From NCBI RefSeq assembly GCF_000090795.2, contig NW_003546260.1, forward strand, positions 274,650 through 313,634: DNA of 38,985 bases. Direction: 5' to 3'. Shown piece after piece: positions 19,434 to 30,748 of the stretch. Both the position numbers and the translations under genes were made by a program. This stretch comes from Amphimedon queenslandica (taxonomy: Eukaryota; Porifera; Demospongiae; Haplosclerida; Niphatidae). Position 1 is the first letter of the stretch. Every line of letters begins with the position of its first letter. The notes under the pieces were generated by a model. It made no database searches. It had not been told where the DNA came from and saw nothing but the letters and a program-made list of their open reading frames with translations.

Positions 19434-22400
19434 ATGATGGCGGCTTCTGCCAGTTCTAAGAAGGACCGCTCTTCTGTCTTGGAAAAAGTTGATCGTAGGC
19501 TAAGTGTGGACCCTACCATACCTCTTACAGCTACAATTTTGACGTACAAGATAGTGCAATCGCATGTGGTAAGTGTATTGTCTCACCTTATTGTGTCAAT
19601 CTGTTTCTGTGTACACAAGGAATATGTAATAAGGGTACAAAGAGGGCCCAACCCTGACGATAGCTGGGACGTAAGTTTATGCTGAGACTTTGTTTTGTGA
19701 ATTGTTTTCATTCTCAAAAGGTTGAGAGACGTTACAGTGACTTTGCTGCATTGAATCAAGCTTTACAGGTAATTGATACTTCAACTGTTATTATGCGTAG
19801 AGAGCAATGTTGATCATTTTGTCAACCAACACTCAGTATTGGTTGACAGAAAGTGTTTGACTGCATTCATTGAATGATGGTGATGAGTGTGTGCGATACA
19901 CCAAAATAGCAGAGCAAGCAATATGACAAAAATTTGTCCCGAATAACATTTAATGCTTTCATATTTATTAAGCATCATAAGCTATGCCAATTTTGCTGAA
20001 CTGGCACTATCTGTATACACAGCCATTTCCCATTAGCTCAGTTAGAGGGGAGGTTTGCGATCATGAAGCATACTACTGCTTGGTACGTGTATTATAATAA
20101 ACCTTGAGCTTGAAGACATGTACAGTGAAACTTCTCTTTAACAAAAATTGTTATGTATTTTTTTAATGTTTGAGCTTGATTTCCTATTAATAAAAAAAAC
20201 TTTTTTAAAATCTAAACTTCCATGTAATAAAAACAAATATTGGTATCTCTCCTAAAAGGTTCATTATTTGGAATTTCCACTTTATTGTCCAACTCCAAAG
20301 AATTTTTAATGCTATCAACTGGCATATAAACAAGATGAATGAACTTTTCCTTAATTACTTCACTATCATAATTGCTTACAACCTAATGTGAAAAGCTTAG
20401 TACTCTAGGCGGGGTGATTCAACTACACATATTGGTTTACAAACTTTAGTTTTTACATGAGACTATCAGGAGTTACTTCATTACGGTCTGTTCCTTGATG
20501 CATTTTACCAATTGTTTAGCTAATGCATGATATGCCTAAAACCAATAAACTGGCATGGACATATCTTAATTGTAAGGTTTCCAACAGGATTTTTGTATAA
20601 TTATCATGAAGCTTCTTGTCAATGGATTTTAATTTAAAGTTGCTCCAAAATTTTACAAAATACCATGTTCTCCAAAAATCGCTGAGAGGAACTTACCATT
20701 TGTATTTTCTATATAATGTGTTGTATGGAGATTCCGAACTGTTTCAATCATTAAAAAATTTTAAAAGCCAAAATCAGACCAAAGCTTCTGTACTTTATGC
20801 AATGTACGTAGTACATGGTATTAAGCCAAGTTAAACTATAAATGTTACAAGTTTGAGTTGATTCCTACGAAAATTGGATTTTTATGAATTTTTATTTTTA
20901 ATGTCGCTCAAAAAGCTGTACATGTCTATTGGCATGCTTTTAGCTCACTTAGCATGCTTTGTGGTAAACCCTGATTAATTGCTTACATTCAATTTCTCTT
21001 ATTTGCATATCTAAAAAGTTTTTATTGCTTCTGAATAATTGTTAAAATGTCTTGCGGCACTATTATTTGTACAGTGTAACAAGGTTATTGCCAATTACTA
21101 TGTAGATAGCCAGCCATCATTTGTGAGATTTATGTTTGAAGTAGTTCAGTCTGTTGACTTGTGAATGATTTCTAGATATCTGGTGTTCAAGTTAATCTTC
21201 CACCAAAGCGAATGTTTGGGAACACTGACAAGCAGTTTGTTACTGAAAGGCAACAGGGTCTTCAAGAGTATCTTAATATTATTGCGAAACATCCTTTTAT
21301 AGCAGCAAGCCTTGATTTAAAATTATTCCTGGATCCTCATAATTATTCAGATAAATGTCATGGTTAGTATGATTATCTATATGGGCATCATGATGTGAAG
21401 TAATTGTATTTATTAGAGATAGCTTTACGTAATGTATCCATGTTCTTTCGTTCTAATCCAGAATGGGCTATTGTAGAATCCAAAAAAAATATTGGTACAT
21501 ATTTATTTTCAATGATTACTTAAGTACATGGTGTATGTTTTAGGATGGAGAATCAACAAGCATTATTATCTTATTGGTAGCAAAGGTGACGGTTTCAAGT
21601 ACAAAAGAATATTGACATGGGTATAGTACTATTAATTGGTAATGTTAATCTAGTACAACTTTAGATTGAACCAGGTCCTGATTTTTGTGTTCCAGAACGT
21701 GAACTTGAATATTTATTAAAAATTTTAGTTGATCTTAAAGTAAGAATTATTACATTTTGTCGTAACATTTGTTATTTTTTAAGCATCCCAACATTCTTTC
21801 ACCTTTGTCAGCCACATACAATGGTACAGGGTTACTGGTCACTAGAGAATTCTGTCCAAAAGGATCATTACGAGACTACATGCATAAAGTAAGTCTTTGT
21901 ATTGTCCTATTTGTGTTACATGAGTGTATAACAATAGAGTGGCCCACAACATTATTTGAAGAGCTGTTGCCCAACTTCTCCTCTTGATCTTGGCTTGATA
22001 AAAACATATGGTTATCAAGTACTGTGTGTTATGGAATATCTGTTGTCAAAAGGGTTTGTTCTAGGTAATGTACATGTATGCTGAGAATGTACATACTTAG
22101 TATGCATACTTTGTAGGTCATATAACTTCTGGGAATGTTATGATCATTGATTATGGCTTGTGCAAGTATGTTGTGTTATTTCAATCTGATAATTATTTTC
22201 TACTACAGAGTATCTGACTTGGAGAATTGTCTTGCTGGTTTACCAGTTTTTCATCGAACATTTCTCCTAGAGCTCAGAAAAGTTCAGGTAGTTTTTGTGC
22301 ATTCAGATATTGGTTTTACATGTAGTTGACCCAGTGTAAACAATGTAATCCTAATAATAGTTTATAATGAGTCAGTACAACTAATGCTCGCAATTATATG

Positions 22401-23447
22401 TATCAACTAGTGTATATTAGCATTGAACAGTAGGAGCTAATTGTGAGCTTATCCCAAGAGCTAATGCTGTTCTCACTCAATGCATTATTAGCAATAGTCA
22501 TTGATTTTTTTGTTTTGCACTTGACAATTGATAGGGAGCTGAAGCTGAAGCTGTTTATTCCTTTGGACATCTTTTATATGAAATGGCATATGGAAGAATA
22601 CTTGAGACAGCAACAATAGAAGCCCTCCCTCCATATCCTGCAGTTGACTCTAACCTAGGAACACTTCTCATGTCACTGTTAAGTGTAGCTGGAGTAAAAG
22701 CTTTACCAAAAATCAGTGATCTTGTGTCTCATTTGTAAGAAATAATCATTACTCTTATTATCTCATTTTATCAATTAGATTTTTCGCTGGTCAGCTTCCT
22801 CTTACTGAAAAACCTTCATTAAAAGTATGCCAATCATTTTATTTTACTCATTAATTTGTTTGTAAGGTCCCTAGTCGTTTAAAAGAATTCCTAGTTTCCA
22901 TGAGAGATAAAGTTGACGCTAGATTGCAAGAGGATCAACGGAAGCTTTCTCATTTCCTTCGTATGTCAAAAGCACACGATTCTCTAATGTCGGAAGAGGA
23001 AAAGAAGAAACGAAGGAAGAAGATGAGGAAACAAATGACACAAGAGGCTGACCAGACACTAGCAGAGGCATACCCAACCTCAAAATTGACAAAACAACTG
23101 TCAGTTCCTTCGTCATCAGCCCCTACCAATAGACCATCAAGCAAAGCCTCAAGCAAGACGAGCAGCGCCAGTACAGCCTCAACAGCTCCCAAGAGCCCAT
23201 CAACATCAAAGAGTCCATCGACAACAAAGAGCCCGTCAACACCATCTGGTAATAGACAGCTATGATTAGTGTACATGTATTGATTGTTTTTATAGTACCA
23301 GCTCCACCTACCACTCAAGCACCAGAGCCAACTCCTCCACCTGCCAAGACTGGAGAACGTGGTGCTCTTTTGAATTCTATTGAGTCATTTGCTAAAGGGA
23401 AACTCAAGAAAACGGTCACAAAGGACAGGAGTGGACCTTTTTTATAG
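19434..23447 (+). CDS. PXK: PXK-like PX-domain pseudokinase
   Basis: Fifteen exons give 596 residues: 19434-19568, 19620-19670, 19721-19768, 21176-21362, 21417-21494, 21544-21620, 21665-21739, 21784-21888, 21938-22064, 22117-22165, 22209-22287, 22535-22734, 22779-22824, 22867-23248, 23296-23447. The N-terminal PX domain (YVIRVQRGPNPDDSW, ERRYSDF, NLPPKRMFGN) binds phosphoinositides on endosomes. A kinase-like domain follows: EIALRNVSMFFRS, GWRINKHYYL, HITSGNVM where active kinases have HRD, and IDYGLCK in place of DFG, so catalysis is unlikely. Then SFGHLLYEMAYGR, a basic coiled segment (KKKRRKKMRKQ), a Ser/Thr/Pro-rich linker and a C-terminal WH2-like GALLNSIESFAKGKLKK. Order and length match human PXK (578 aa). 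The ATG at 19434 was chosen because nothing longer is in frame. Intron 3 (19769-21175) is the only large intron. Confidence 0.93.
19769..21175 (+). other. Large PXK intron 3 with repeat debris
   Basis: 1407 bp against 43-60 bp for most other introns of the gene. It contains a 10-bp perfect hairpin (tgtcaaccaa at 19820, complement ending 19848) and a half copy of the foldback element found in the DNAJC2 intron. No nested gene is seen. Confidence 0.6.
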
Positions 23448-23751
23448 AGATGACATGTTGTAATAGTATATTGAATTTTAATTTTTAATAATAAAAATTA
23501 ATAATAATTAAAATAACGCAAAACAAAGTCAATCACATACTGTTCTATGATATGGAAGTCACTACAAGATTTCACACCAACTCAACACAAGACAATAAAG
23601 AATTATGAAATGGTAATAAATGAATGTGGGAGTGATGACAATTTGAGACCATCCTAAGGAGTGTTGCAACATAAACAAAACAGGATGTGGTTAGAGTATC
23701 ACATTACCTATTTATGTGTAATATATTGTATTATAGAATTAGGGCGGGTCG
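23448..23751. other. Convergent intergenic spacer PXK/MAGI
   Basis: 304 bp between two stop codons. An aataaaa-type polyadenylation signal follows the PXK stop near 23488 in a tract of ataataaaaattaataat. No gene is seen. Confidence 0.6.
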
Positions 23752-26700
23752 TCATTCCTTGTCAATATCCTGATCCTCAGATCCATATTGATCAATTTCA
23801 GAGTTTCTATTGCGTCCTAAACTGTTCATGTAATCCCTAGAAAAGAGCACAATCATAGTTATTAAGAGCTTATGCATGCTACCTGGCATATTTTTCACGA
23901 GTGTTACTAGCAGCAGGGCTTTTCTGAACACCTACTGCATTGAGTAGCTCTCTACTTGATGAATTAGCCTGACTGCTTGGATCAGTAGGTGGTTGTTGCT
24001 CTTCTTGGATACTTGTATGACGTGGCAAAGATTGATCGTCGTAGTCTAAGAATTCAAACACAAAAGTGCAGTACATGTAATAAGGATATAATGAAGCTTA
24101 CTGTAGCGTGGGACTTCTGGCAGTCTTCTTATGATCAGTGACACCTTTTCACCGCCATGTTTTATAATGGTGATTGCATCAGCATGCAACATACCCTCAG
24201 TAGAATTACCATTGATCTCAAGCAGCTCGTCACCAACCTGAAACAGACAAACAGACTTGATAATACAAGTAATATTTGTATTTTTAGAAAACCTTTAGAC
24301 TTTGGCTCTTGTCGGCAGCTCCATTTTCAGCAATCCTCAAAACAAATAAATGCGAGTTGTACTCTGCTCCTCCACGAATACTAAATCCAAACCCATTCTC
24401 ATCTCTCTGAAACTCAATGTGATGAATTTCTTCATCATCTATTCCTTCAAGATCTGCTGATATCTGTGGACCCACTTCCTCTCCACTATAAAATTCAAAA
24501 CTAATGAACTAATTATCAATAGTTGTACACTAACTATTGCATGGATCTCTGTTGTCCCTGAGGATATGAGGAAACAGGTACTGCCATTGCCGCCTGCATT
24601 GACTGCTGCTCTTGCATTGATGACATCTGCTGTAATTGTAGTATCTCATCTTTATCTGTAACACAAATACATTTCAAAGGAATTCCTGCTAATATCACAT
24701 GCCAACCTTCTGGTTGCTGTACTACTAGTTTAATAGTAGTGCTTGAGCCCTTGATAAGACCAACAATATCTCCATGGTCCATTTGAGTCACATCAACTCC
24801 ATTCACCACAAGCAGTTCATCATAAAGATACAACTGCTGACACTTCTCAGCAGGAGAATCAGGAATAAGACGGCCTGTAGTTATACAAAGTACATAATAG
24901 CAAGCTATACTCATTCAAGCAAACTTACATATCATGCAACCAGTTCGTAGAGTGTTGCTTTGCAAAACAAACCCGAAACTTGTTTGTGTGTTTGGACGAT
25001 ATATGACAACTTCACGAGGGCCAGGATGTGGTTCATCACCATCAGTCATATTAGGTGGAACATGAGAGGGCCCAGACATTGGCCATGGCATTTTCCTGCG
25101 AACATGCAATTCAACTTTACCAACTTGTCCAGCTTGAGCAATTAGTTGAATCACATCTTTATGCGGTGCGTCCATCACAGAGAGACCATTAATCTGAGTT
25201 ATTTCATCCCCAACCTATATACCAAAAACAATGCAGCAATAATAATGCACACAATGGTCCAGCAATATTATATCCCACCATTAATCTTCCATCTAAATCA
25301 GCAGCTCCTCCTGGTACAATACCACCAATAGTAGCTTGAGACCCTTCTTCCCGACCTCCAATAACTCTGAAACCAAACCCTGAGACCTGACGCTCCAGCA
25401 TCACAATCATATGTTGAAAAGGCTCTTCACTAAAATGTGGTGGAGGATAGCCAGAATAGCCAGGAGGATATTCTCCTGGATAAAAGTCTTGTCCTTGATT
25501 CATAAACGTCTCAGAAGCTGGAGCAGCTACATGAATATGAATTAAGTGAATAAATTGCATAAAGCTACAAATTGCTTACATCGTGACACAAGAAAGTTGG
25601 CTGTATTTCCTTTAGGACACCTCTTCAACAGTGTGATGAGATCACTATGAGTCAGTGATAGAACATTCTGTCCATTGAGCTCAGTTATCAGGTCACCTTC
25701 CCGTAACTGAGCACAACGTGGTATGTCCATAATTTGCTTAACAATTGGGCCTTGTGGTGTTTCACCTATACATAACAACAGTAAACAATCACTGCATAAA
25801 CCATATACACATGCAGATGCTTACTAAGAGAAAATCCAAATCCCAGTGGTCCCTTGACAATACCAACAACAACTTTCTCTGGAGGAGGCAATGGGCCTAA
25901 GCTAAACTTCCTGTTGAAATCAGATGCTAAAGCATCTGTGACCAGTGGTTGCCCCATGTCAAACTGTCGAGTTAAATTAGACTCGGAATACGATGGAAGT
26001 TCATCTGTCATACTGTCAGGCAGAGGGTAACCACGTCTCACCTCCAGTCTAACTGGCGAATGCATAGGAATACTCTGAAAGAGATCAACCACACGTTTAT
26101 GATTATGAGCAACGACACTCTCCCCATTAACACGAACAAGAACATCACCAATTTTCAGGTTTCCATCGCGATCTGCCACACCTCCTTGGACAATACTGCG
26201 TATCTGAAGTAGCTCACCAGGCCGATCACCGCCAATAATAGTAAAGCCAAAACCAGTAGGATTTTTTGTAAGGGTAACAAAAATGGGATCACCTCTTAGG
26301 TTAGACTCAATTTCTTCAGGATTAATAGTATCGGGGAAATAAGGGTAGCCATCGTTGTAATCAGTTAGCCCAGCTTGTGGCCATTGGGCAGCAGCTTCAG
26401 CCTCTCTCTGTTTCTCTAAAGCAGCAGCTGTGTGGAAAGATGGAGGAGCACGAAGAGGTGGAGGCAAAGATGTCGGTGGTAGAGATGGAGTACGCTGAGA
26501 CAACTGTGACCCTACAAACTTTCTTTTAGCCTCAACAACAGGATTCTCATACTGAGTCGTTCGATTAATGTGACTACAATTAATTAATAATAATACATAC
26601 ATGTAATATTAATATATACATGTACACACATACTCTATATAATAGACACCAAACATAGGATCGTTAACTTTCTCCCAGCCATAAGGTAGCTCTACAAATT

Positions 26701-28008
26701 ATATTAATAATGTGAATCACTAAATATTATATAGTACCATCATCTCCACAATCAAGTAGAGAATGTTTTAAATTATGGACCAATCTAGGATCTAGCCAGT
26801 GAGTTGTCCCAGTATTGTGACTATTATGTACATAAAAAGTAATGCAGGTAAAAAATTCAAATTACTCAATAAAATATTTCTCATTATTTTCAGTGTAGGC
26901 TATTTCCCAGTTGCTTGGTAAAGGACCTGTAGCTTGAGGTATGGATAGCCTGGGTATACTTGATCTTGGAGCCTACACAAAACTGAAAAAAGCTTACAAT
27001 CAACAATTAATACCTGTGTTGGTATTCCAGAGGTTGCATTTCCAGGCATCAAAGGCTCTCTGGGGCTGTACCCTGAGCTAGCAGGAGCACGGGAGTAGCC
27101 AGGCAAGACAGCATGAGAGGGAGGGTCAGGAGGTGGCTTAGGTGTACCATAGTGATTATTTTCATACGTTCCACTCTCAAGAAGGAGCCCTTGCTTATCC
27201 ATCTTCTTAAATTCTTCGACAGAAATGAAATTATAATCAACGCCATTTCTTTCTTCATCTCTTGGTTGTCGTGTCGTGCCTTCAAAAAACAAGCAAAAAG
27301 TTAATAACAATTATTATTTATATTTATTAAACCACTTACAAGGAATCACTCGTGTGTGCAAGTTTTCTCTTATTTGATGCTGTAATTCGCTGTCCACAGA
27401 ATTCTTTGTAAATCGAGATGCTAAGTAATGCCGAATGTCTTTTGTAATGGTGGCATCTAGACACATGGAGATAAAATAAACACTTTTTAGTTTACTATAA
27501 ATAATAGTAAAACAATAATGCACAATACCAGTACATGTGTACATGCATGCATGATACATAGTAACAACAATGTACACTGAATATGTAGGCGTGTAGATTA
27601 ATTGAACATACATACCAAAGTCACTGTAGATGCATATTACACAATCATTACTTGATCAAATACTTAAAACTGCATAAAATACTTACTCTGTTTGACAGTA
27701 ACTAGAGAAACGGGATCAGCCGATCGTTTGATAAGGGCTATGACATCTTTCTTTATCATACCAGGGACTCTTTTATGATTGATCTCAATAATTAGCTCTC
27801 CTGGGTGGAGTTTGCCCATTTTATAATTGATACGATCCTGTCTCAGGTCCCCTATCAATGGAAAAATGCCATGCTCTGCTCCACCCTCGACATTCAGACA
27901 AAAATGACCATCTTTATTCCTGCTTATGAGAGTTTCGTGGGCCCGTATGCTCCAATGTTTCCTCTTAAGAGAATTAGAGCGACCCAATGGGTCGTTGTTG
28001 GAACTCAT
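23752..28008 (-). CDS. MAGI scaffold (membrane-associated guanylate kinase, inverted)
   Basis: Fifteen exons give 1112 residues: 28008-27687, 27456-27340, 27279-27014, 26972-26866, 26820-26738, 26691-26634, 26573-25825, 25765-25580, 25526-25279, 25214-24929, 24874-24535, 24485-24293, 24237-24102, 24045-23883, 23836-23752. Domain order is that of human MAGI1-3: PDZ0 ([12 protein letters not shown]), truncated GuK ([31 protein letters not shown]), WW1 ([17 protein letters not shown]), WW2 ([18 protein letters not shown]), PDZ1 ([10 protein letters not shown]), PDZ2 ([10 protein letters not shown]), PDZ3 ([13 protein letters not shown]), PDZ4 (TSFGFVLQ), PDZ5 ([16 protein letters not shown]). 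The GuK part lacks the P-loop and is not an enzyme. It acts as a scaffold at cell contacts, where PDZ domains bind receptor tails. No ATG lies upstream in frame before a stop. A 51-nt in-frame GT-AG segment (24657-24707) inside exon 11 may be an optional intron. The family is named, not a specific paralogue. Confidence 0.95.
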
Positions 28009-28773
28009 CCTAACAGAGTCTCCCAAAACCTCAAAAATTTCGTCGTATCAGAATGACTTTAAAGAATCTCTTCCTCACTTCACAGGAGTCGCTACAAAAA
28101 GTTTATCAGTAGAGCCACTGGTAGAGCTAGAGAGAGATTCCTATCGTTCCAATCAACACCTAAACCCCGCCTTCGCATACTGCGCATGCGCAGAATTCGG
28201 CCTACTTACTATCGACAAATCCACAAAAATCATTGGGCAACAATCAACACTACTGTCTTCTACTGGAAATACTCGTAGGATTTCAACTCTGTTACCATAC
28301 AAGATCTTTATAAGGTGTATATTTATAAAGCTACTGTAGACAAATATTAATTTTGTATGCTATTGGCTTTTGCGTGTAATAAAATGATGATGTACTTATA
28401 GCTACTATGGTATAGTACTTTAGTGTAATGAAAGAAAATGGTAGTGTGATAGATTGTTTTATGTGCTTGCCAGATTGTATTTGTGAAACTTGTAAGACAT
28501 ATTGTGGCTAAGTTTTTATTGACAGTAGCAGGTCATGTTTGTGTCTTAGTGGTTGGCTCTAGTGGTTAGGAAGTCGTGTTGGTGGGGGCCAGTCACTTTT
28601 AGTGTTGTTTGTCTCACTGGATTGGTTTAATAGACGAATTAGTTTAGAATACTTAGCATATTGAAACTGATAAAGCTAAAAACAGCATTCAAATATGTAT
28701 GTGTACATATACATAAATGTTTGCTTTGTTAATTTGTAATGTGTTACATGGATGTATTTTCCTTTATAGAGGC
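28009..28773. other. Divergent spacer MAGI / triple-SH3 gene
   Basis: 765 bp between two start codons, holding the NRF1-like site and, at 28748-28769, a splice acceptor (tattttcctttatag). The SH3 gene therefore has a 5' untranslated exon somewhere to the left. Open frames here are antisense to MAGI exon 1 or have no recognisable content. Confidence 0.6.
28181..28192. promoter_or_regulatory. NRF1-like palindrome in divergent promoter
   Basis: tgcgcatgcgca is a perfect match to the palindromic consensus of nuclear respiratory factor 1. It lies 173 bp upstream of the MAGI start and about 580 bp upstream of the SH3 gene start, in a GC-richer island of an AT-rich spacer. Likely a shared promoter element; binding is inferred from the motif only. 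Confidence 0.6.
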
Positions 28774-30657
28774 ATGCCATTGTTATGGAAAAAGCGAAAT
28801 CAGAAGGTGGCAGCTCCTGTTGTGGTGGCAGAGGAAGCTAAAAGCCACAAATTATGTTCTGGTCAGGATGTATTGACAGTCAGTTCTGGAGAGCAAAAGA
28901 GTACCAATGATACTTGTAACAATGGGATGGTTTTTGTCTTTGTGATAAAGGATTTCACTAGCACTATTAGTGATGAATTGAGTGTTGGTCGTGGTCATGT
29001 AGTTCAGCAATTATATGAAGACAGTGCTTGGTCATACGTAAGGAGTATTGATGGAAGGTCAGGATACATTCCATCTAGTGTAACTTGCTCACTGGATGAC
29101 ATTCAGAGTAGAGGAGAGTGGCTTGATGGTAGGCCTATTTCTAGAAAGTCCAAAATATTACTGCAAAACAATACTTCAAATGGTATCCAGTCTAGCCAGC
29201 CAGCATTTCAGAGAAGAGGTGTCCCTTCTGTACGTCCAAAATTAAATGATCCTCACACTGCAAGCAATGCTTGTACTAATCATGAAGCGTCTGCTATTAT
29301 TGAGTTGAGTTCTTCTCCTTATGCTGTTCCTTCTCTCCACCCTCTTCATCCTCTTTCATTATGCAAGTCAATGACACCAAAGAGTAGCAGCTCCTCAAAG
29401 CATAACTCTGACTGTCATCCCCAGCCCTCCTTTGATCCACCATCTATTGCCATTCATGCAAGAACACAATCATATCAAGAAGCTGTGACTGACCACGAGC
29501 CTAGTAGCTATCACTTATACAGTGTACCAATAGAGCATCATTCTAGGCCACGCAATTTACCACTTCGTCCAAATGGTTTGCAAAGCAATCAGCTCACGTT
29601 TACCAACACAACCAGCTATACTACAACTGGTCTGAGAACTACTACTACTCATGCTTCACAATTTGATGACGTGTTTTTACCTTGCAATAATAAACCAATT
29701 GGTATTTTTAAGTCAACTGGAAAGTATGATAAGACTGTACCTGGAGAGGTATCGCTGAGTCAGAATGAATATGTCATCGTAACAGAAATGGGCGAGAGTG
29801 AATGGGCATGGATCATTTCAGCATCAGGTGATGAGGGTGTGGTACCAAAATGTCTTCTTGCTCGTTATAATCCTGCTCCTGAAAGGCTTGACACCGTTGG
29901 AACACAAACGGAACTCATTGTTATGGCACCAATGTGCACAATTCCAGCTCGACCTCTTCATCAAATAAATAGAACTACATGTACTTCTCGTGAAGTTGAA
30001 ACTCACACTATGCGACCAGAGGAGCCCGAGGTTTCATTGCAAAGAACTGAAGTTGCTGTTCAAACAGACCACATGTCACCTGTTATTATGGATGTATGGA
30101 GTCAGTCACAAACTATTGATGAATTTTGGTATGAGAACTCTATGTCTATTCCTCGTTTAAATGGGTTTAGTTTTAGTGGAATTGAGAGTCCATCCATTTG
30201 TACACTTCCGACCATTAATGGCATCAATGAATCTGCTGGTATACATGAGTCTCGACATAGCTTACCTCATTTGCCTCTTTTCAATACACTACATAGCAAG
30301 AAATCATCTACTGCTGATGTAACTGCAACTCTTGACTCAAACAGCAGTTTTTCTCCAGCTAGTGGTGTCCGGCCTAATGTTATACCACAAAACAACGTCA
30401 GTAGTCCACAGACTATAGTGCTGAAGGTAGTTAGGAGCTATATACCAGGTGCTAATGAAGTGGATCATCTTCATTTAAATAAAGGAGACATTCTGCATAT
30501 TTATCCTGGTAATAATACTGTTCAAAGAAACTGGATTTGGGCATATCACATGGAGCAAGGCACATATGGATATGTACCCAAATCTCATACTGCATTTTTA
30601 TGTGTGACTAATTTTCGACATGTAAATGGAGGGATTATTCGTTATGATGAAGTTTAA
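28774..30657 (+). CDS. Triple-SH3 adaptor-like protein, orthologue not recognised
   Basis: One coding exon of 627 codons. A splice acceptor ends at 28769 and the first ATG after it (MPLLWKKRNQK) is taken as the start; an open frame extends to 28717 but that part is intron-like. SH3-1 is at about residues 52-106 (VIKDFTSTISDELSV, GRSGYIPSSV), SH3-2 at about 306-368 (GKYDKTVPGEVSLSQNEYVI, EWAWI, GDEGVVPKCL), SH3-3 at about 547-612 (LKVVRSYIPGANEVDHLHL, NWIWAYH, GTYGYVPKS). Each has the conserved Trp and G-x-V/I-P. Linkers are Ser/Thr/Pro-rich and probably disordered, with several VSSPQ- and SSPY-like phosphosite candidates. No enzymatic domain. SH3 order alone does not identify a family (NCK and CIN85 have other layouts). 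The stop is 91 bp from the CFAP92 stop. Confidence 0.8.
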   Translation: MPLLWKKRNQKVAAPVVVAEEAKSHKLCSGQDVLTVSSGEQKSTNDTCNNGMVFVFVIKDFTSTISDELSVGRGHVVQQLYEDSAWSYVRSIDGRSGYIPSSVTCSLDDIQSRGEWLDGRPISRKSKILLQNNTSNGIQSSQPAFQRRGVPSVRPKLNDPHTASNACTNHEASAIIELSSSPYAVPSLHPLHPLSLCKSMTPKSSSSSKHNSDCHPQPSFDPPSIAIHARTQSYQEAVTDHEPSSYHLYSVPIEHHSRPRNLPLRPNGLQSNQLTFTNTTSYTTTGLRTTTTHASQFDDVFLPCNNKPIGIFKSTGKYDKTVPGEVSLSQNEYVIVTEMGESEWAWIISASGDEGVVPKCLLARYNPAPERLDTVGTQTELIVMAPMCTIPARPLHQINRTTCTSREVETHTMRPEEPEVSLQRTEVAVQTDHMSPVIMDVWSQSQTIDEFWYENSMSIPRLNGFSFSGIESPSICTLPTINGINESAGIHESRHSLPHLPLFNTLHSKKSSTADVTATLDSNSSFSPASGVRPNVIPQNNVSSPQTIVLKVVRSYIPGANEVDHLHLNKGDILHIYPGNNTVQRNWIWAYHMEQGTYGYVPKSHTAFLCVTNFRHVNGGIIRYDEV

Positions 30658-30748
30658 ATTTTTGTAAATACATCTTTGTAAATAATTGTCACTATGTGAT
30701 TTATTTTATTTATTGCAAAACATGCACATGTATTTTCTACAAAATTAT

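Noticed and set aside
22919..23318. Minus-strand open frames over the PXK C-terminus
   Set aside because: Mirror of the Ser/Pro/Thr-rich coding repeat of PXK; the hydrophobic look is a by-product of the reverse strand.
27805..28339. Plus-strand open frames over the MAGI start
   Set aside because: They are antisense to MAGI exon 1 and its promoter, and have no recognisable content.
28717..28773. N-terminal extension of the SH3 protein (a MFALLICNVLHG-like signal peptide)
   Set aside because: A pyrimidine-rich acceptor (ttttcctttatag) ends at 28769, so this stretch is most likely the end of a 5' intron.
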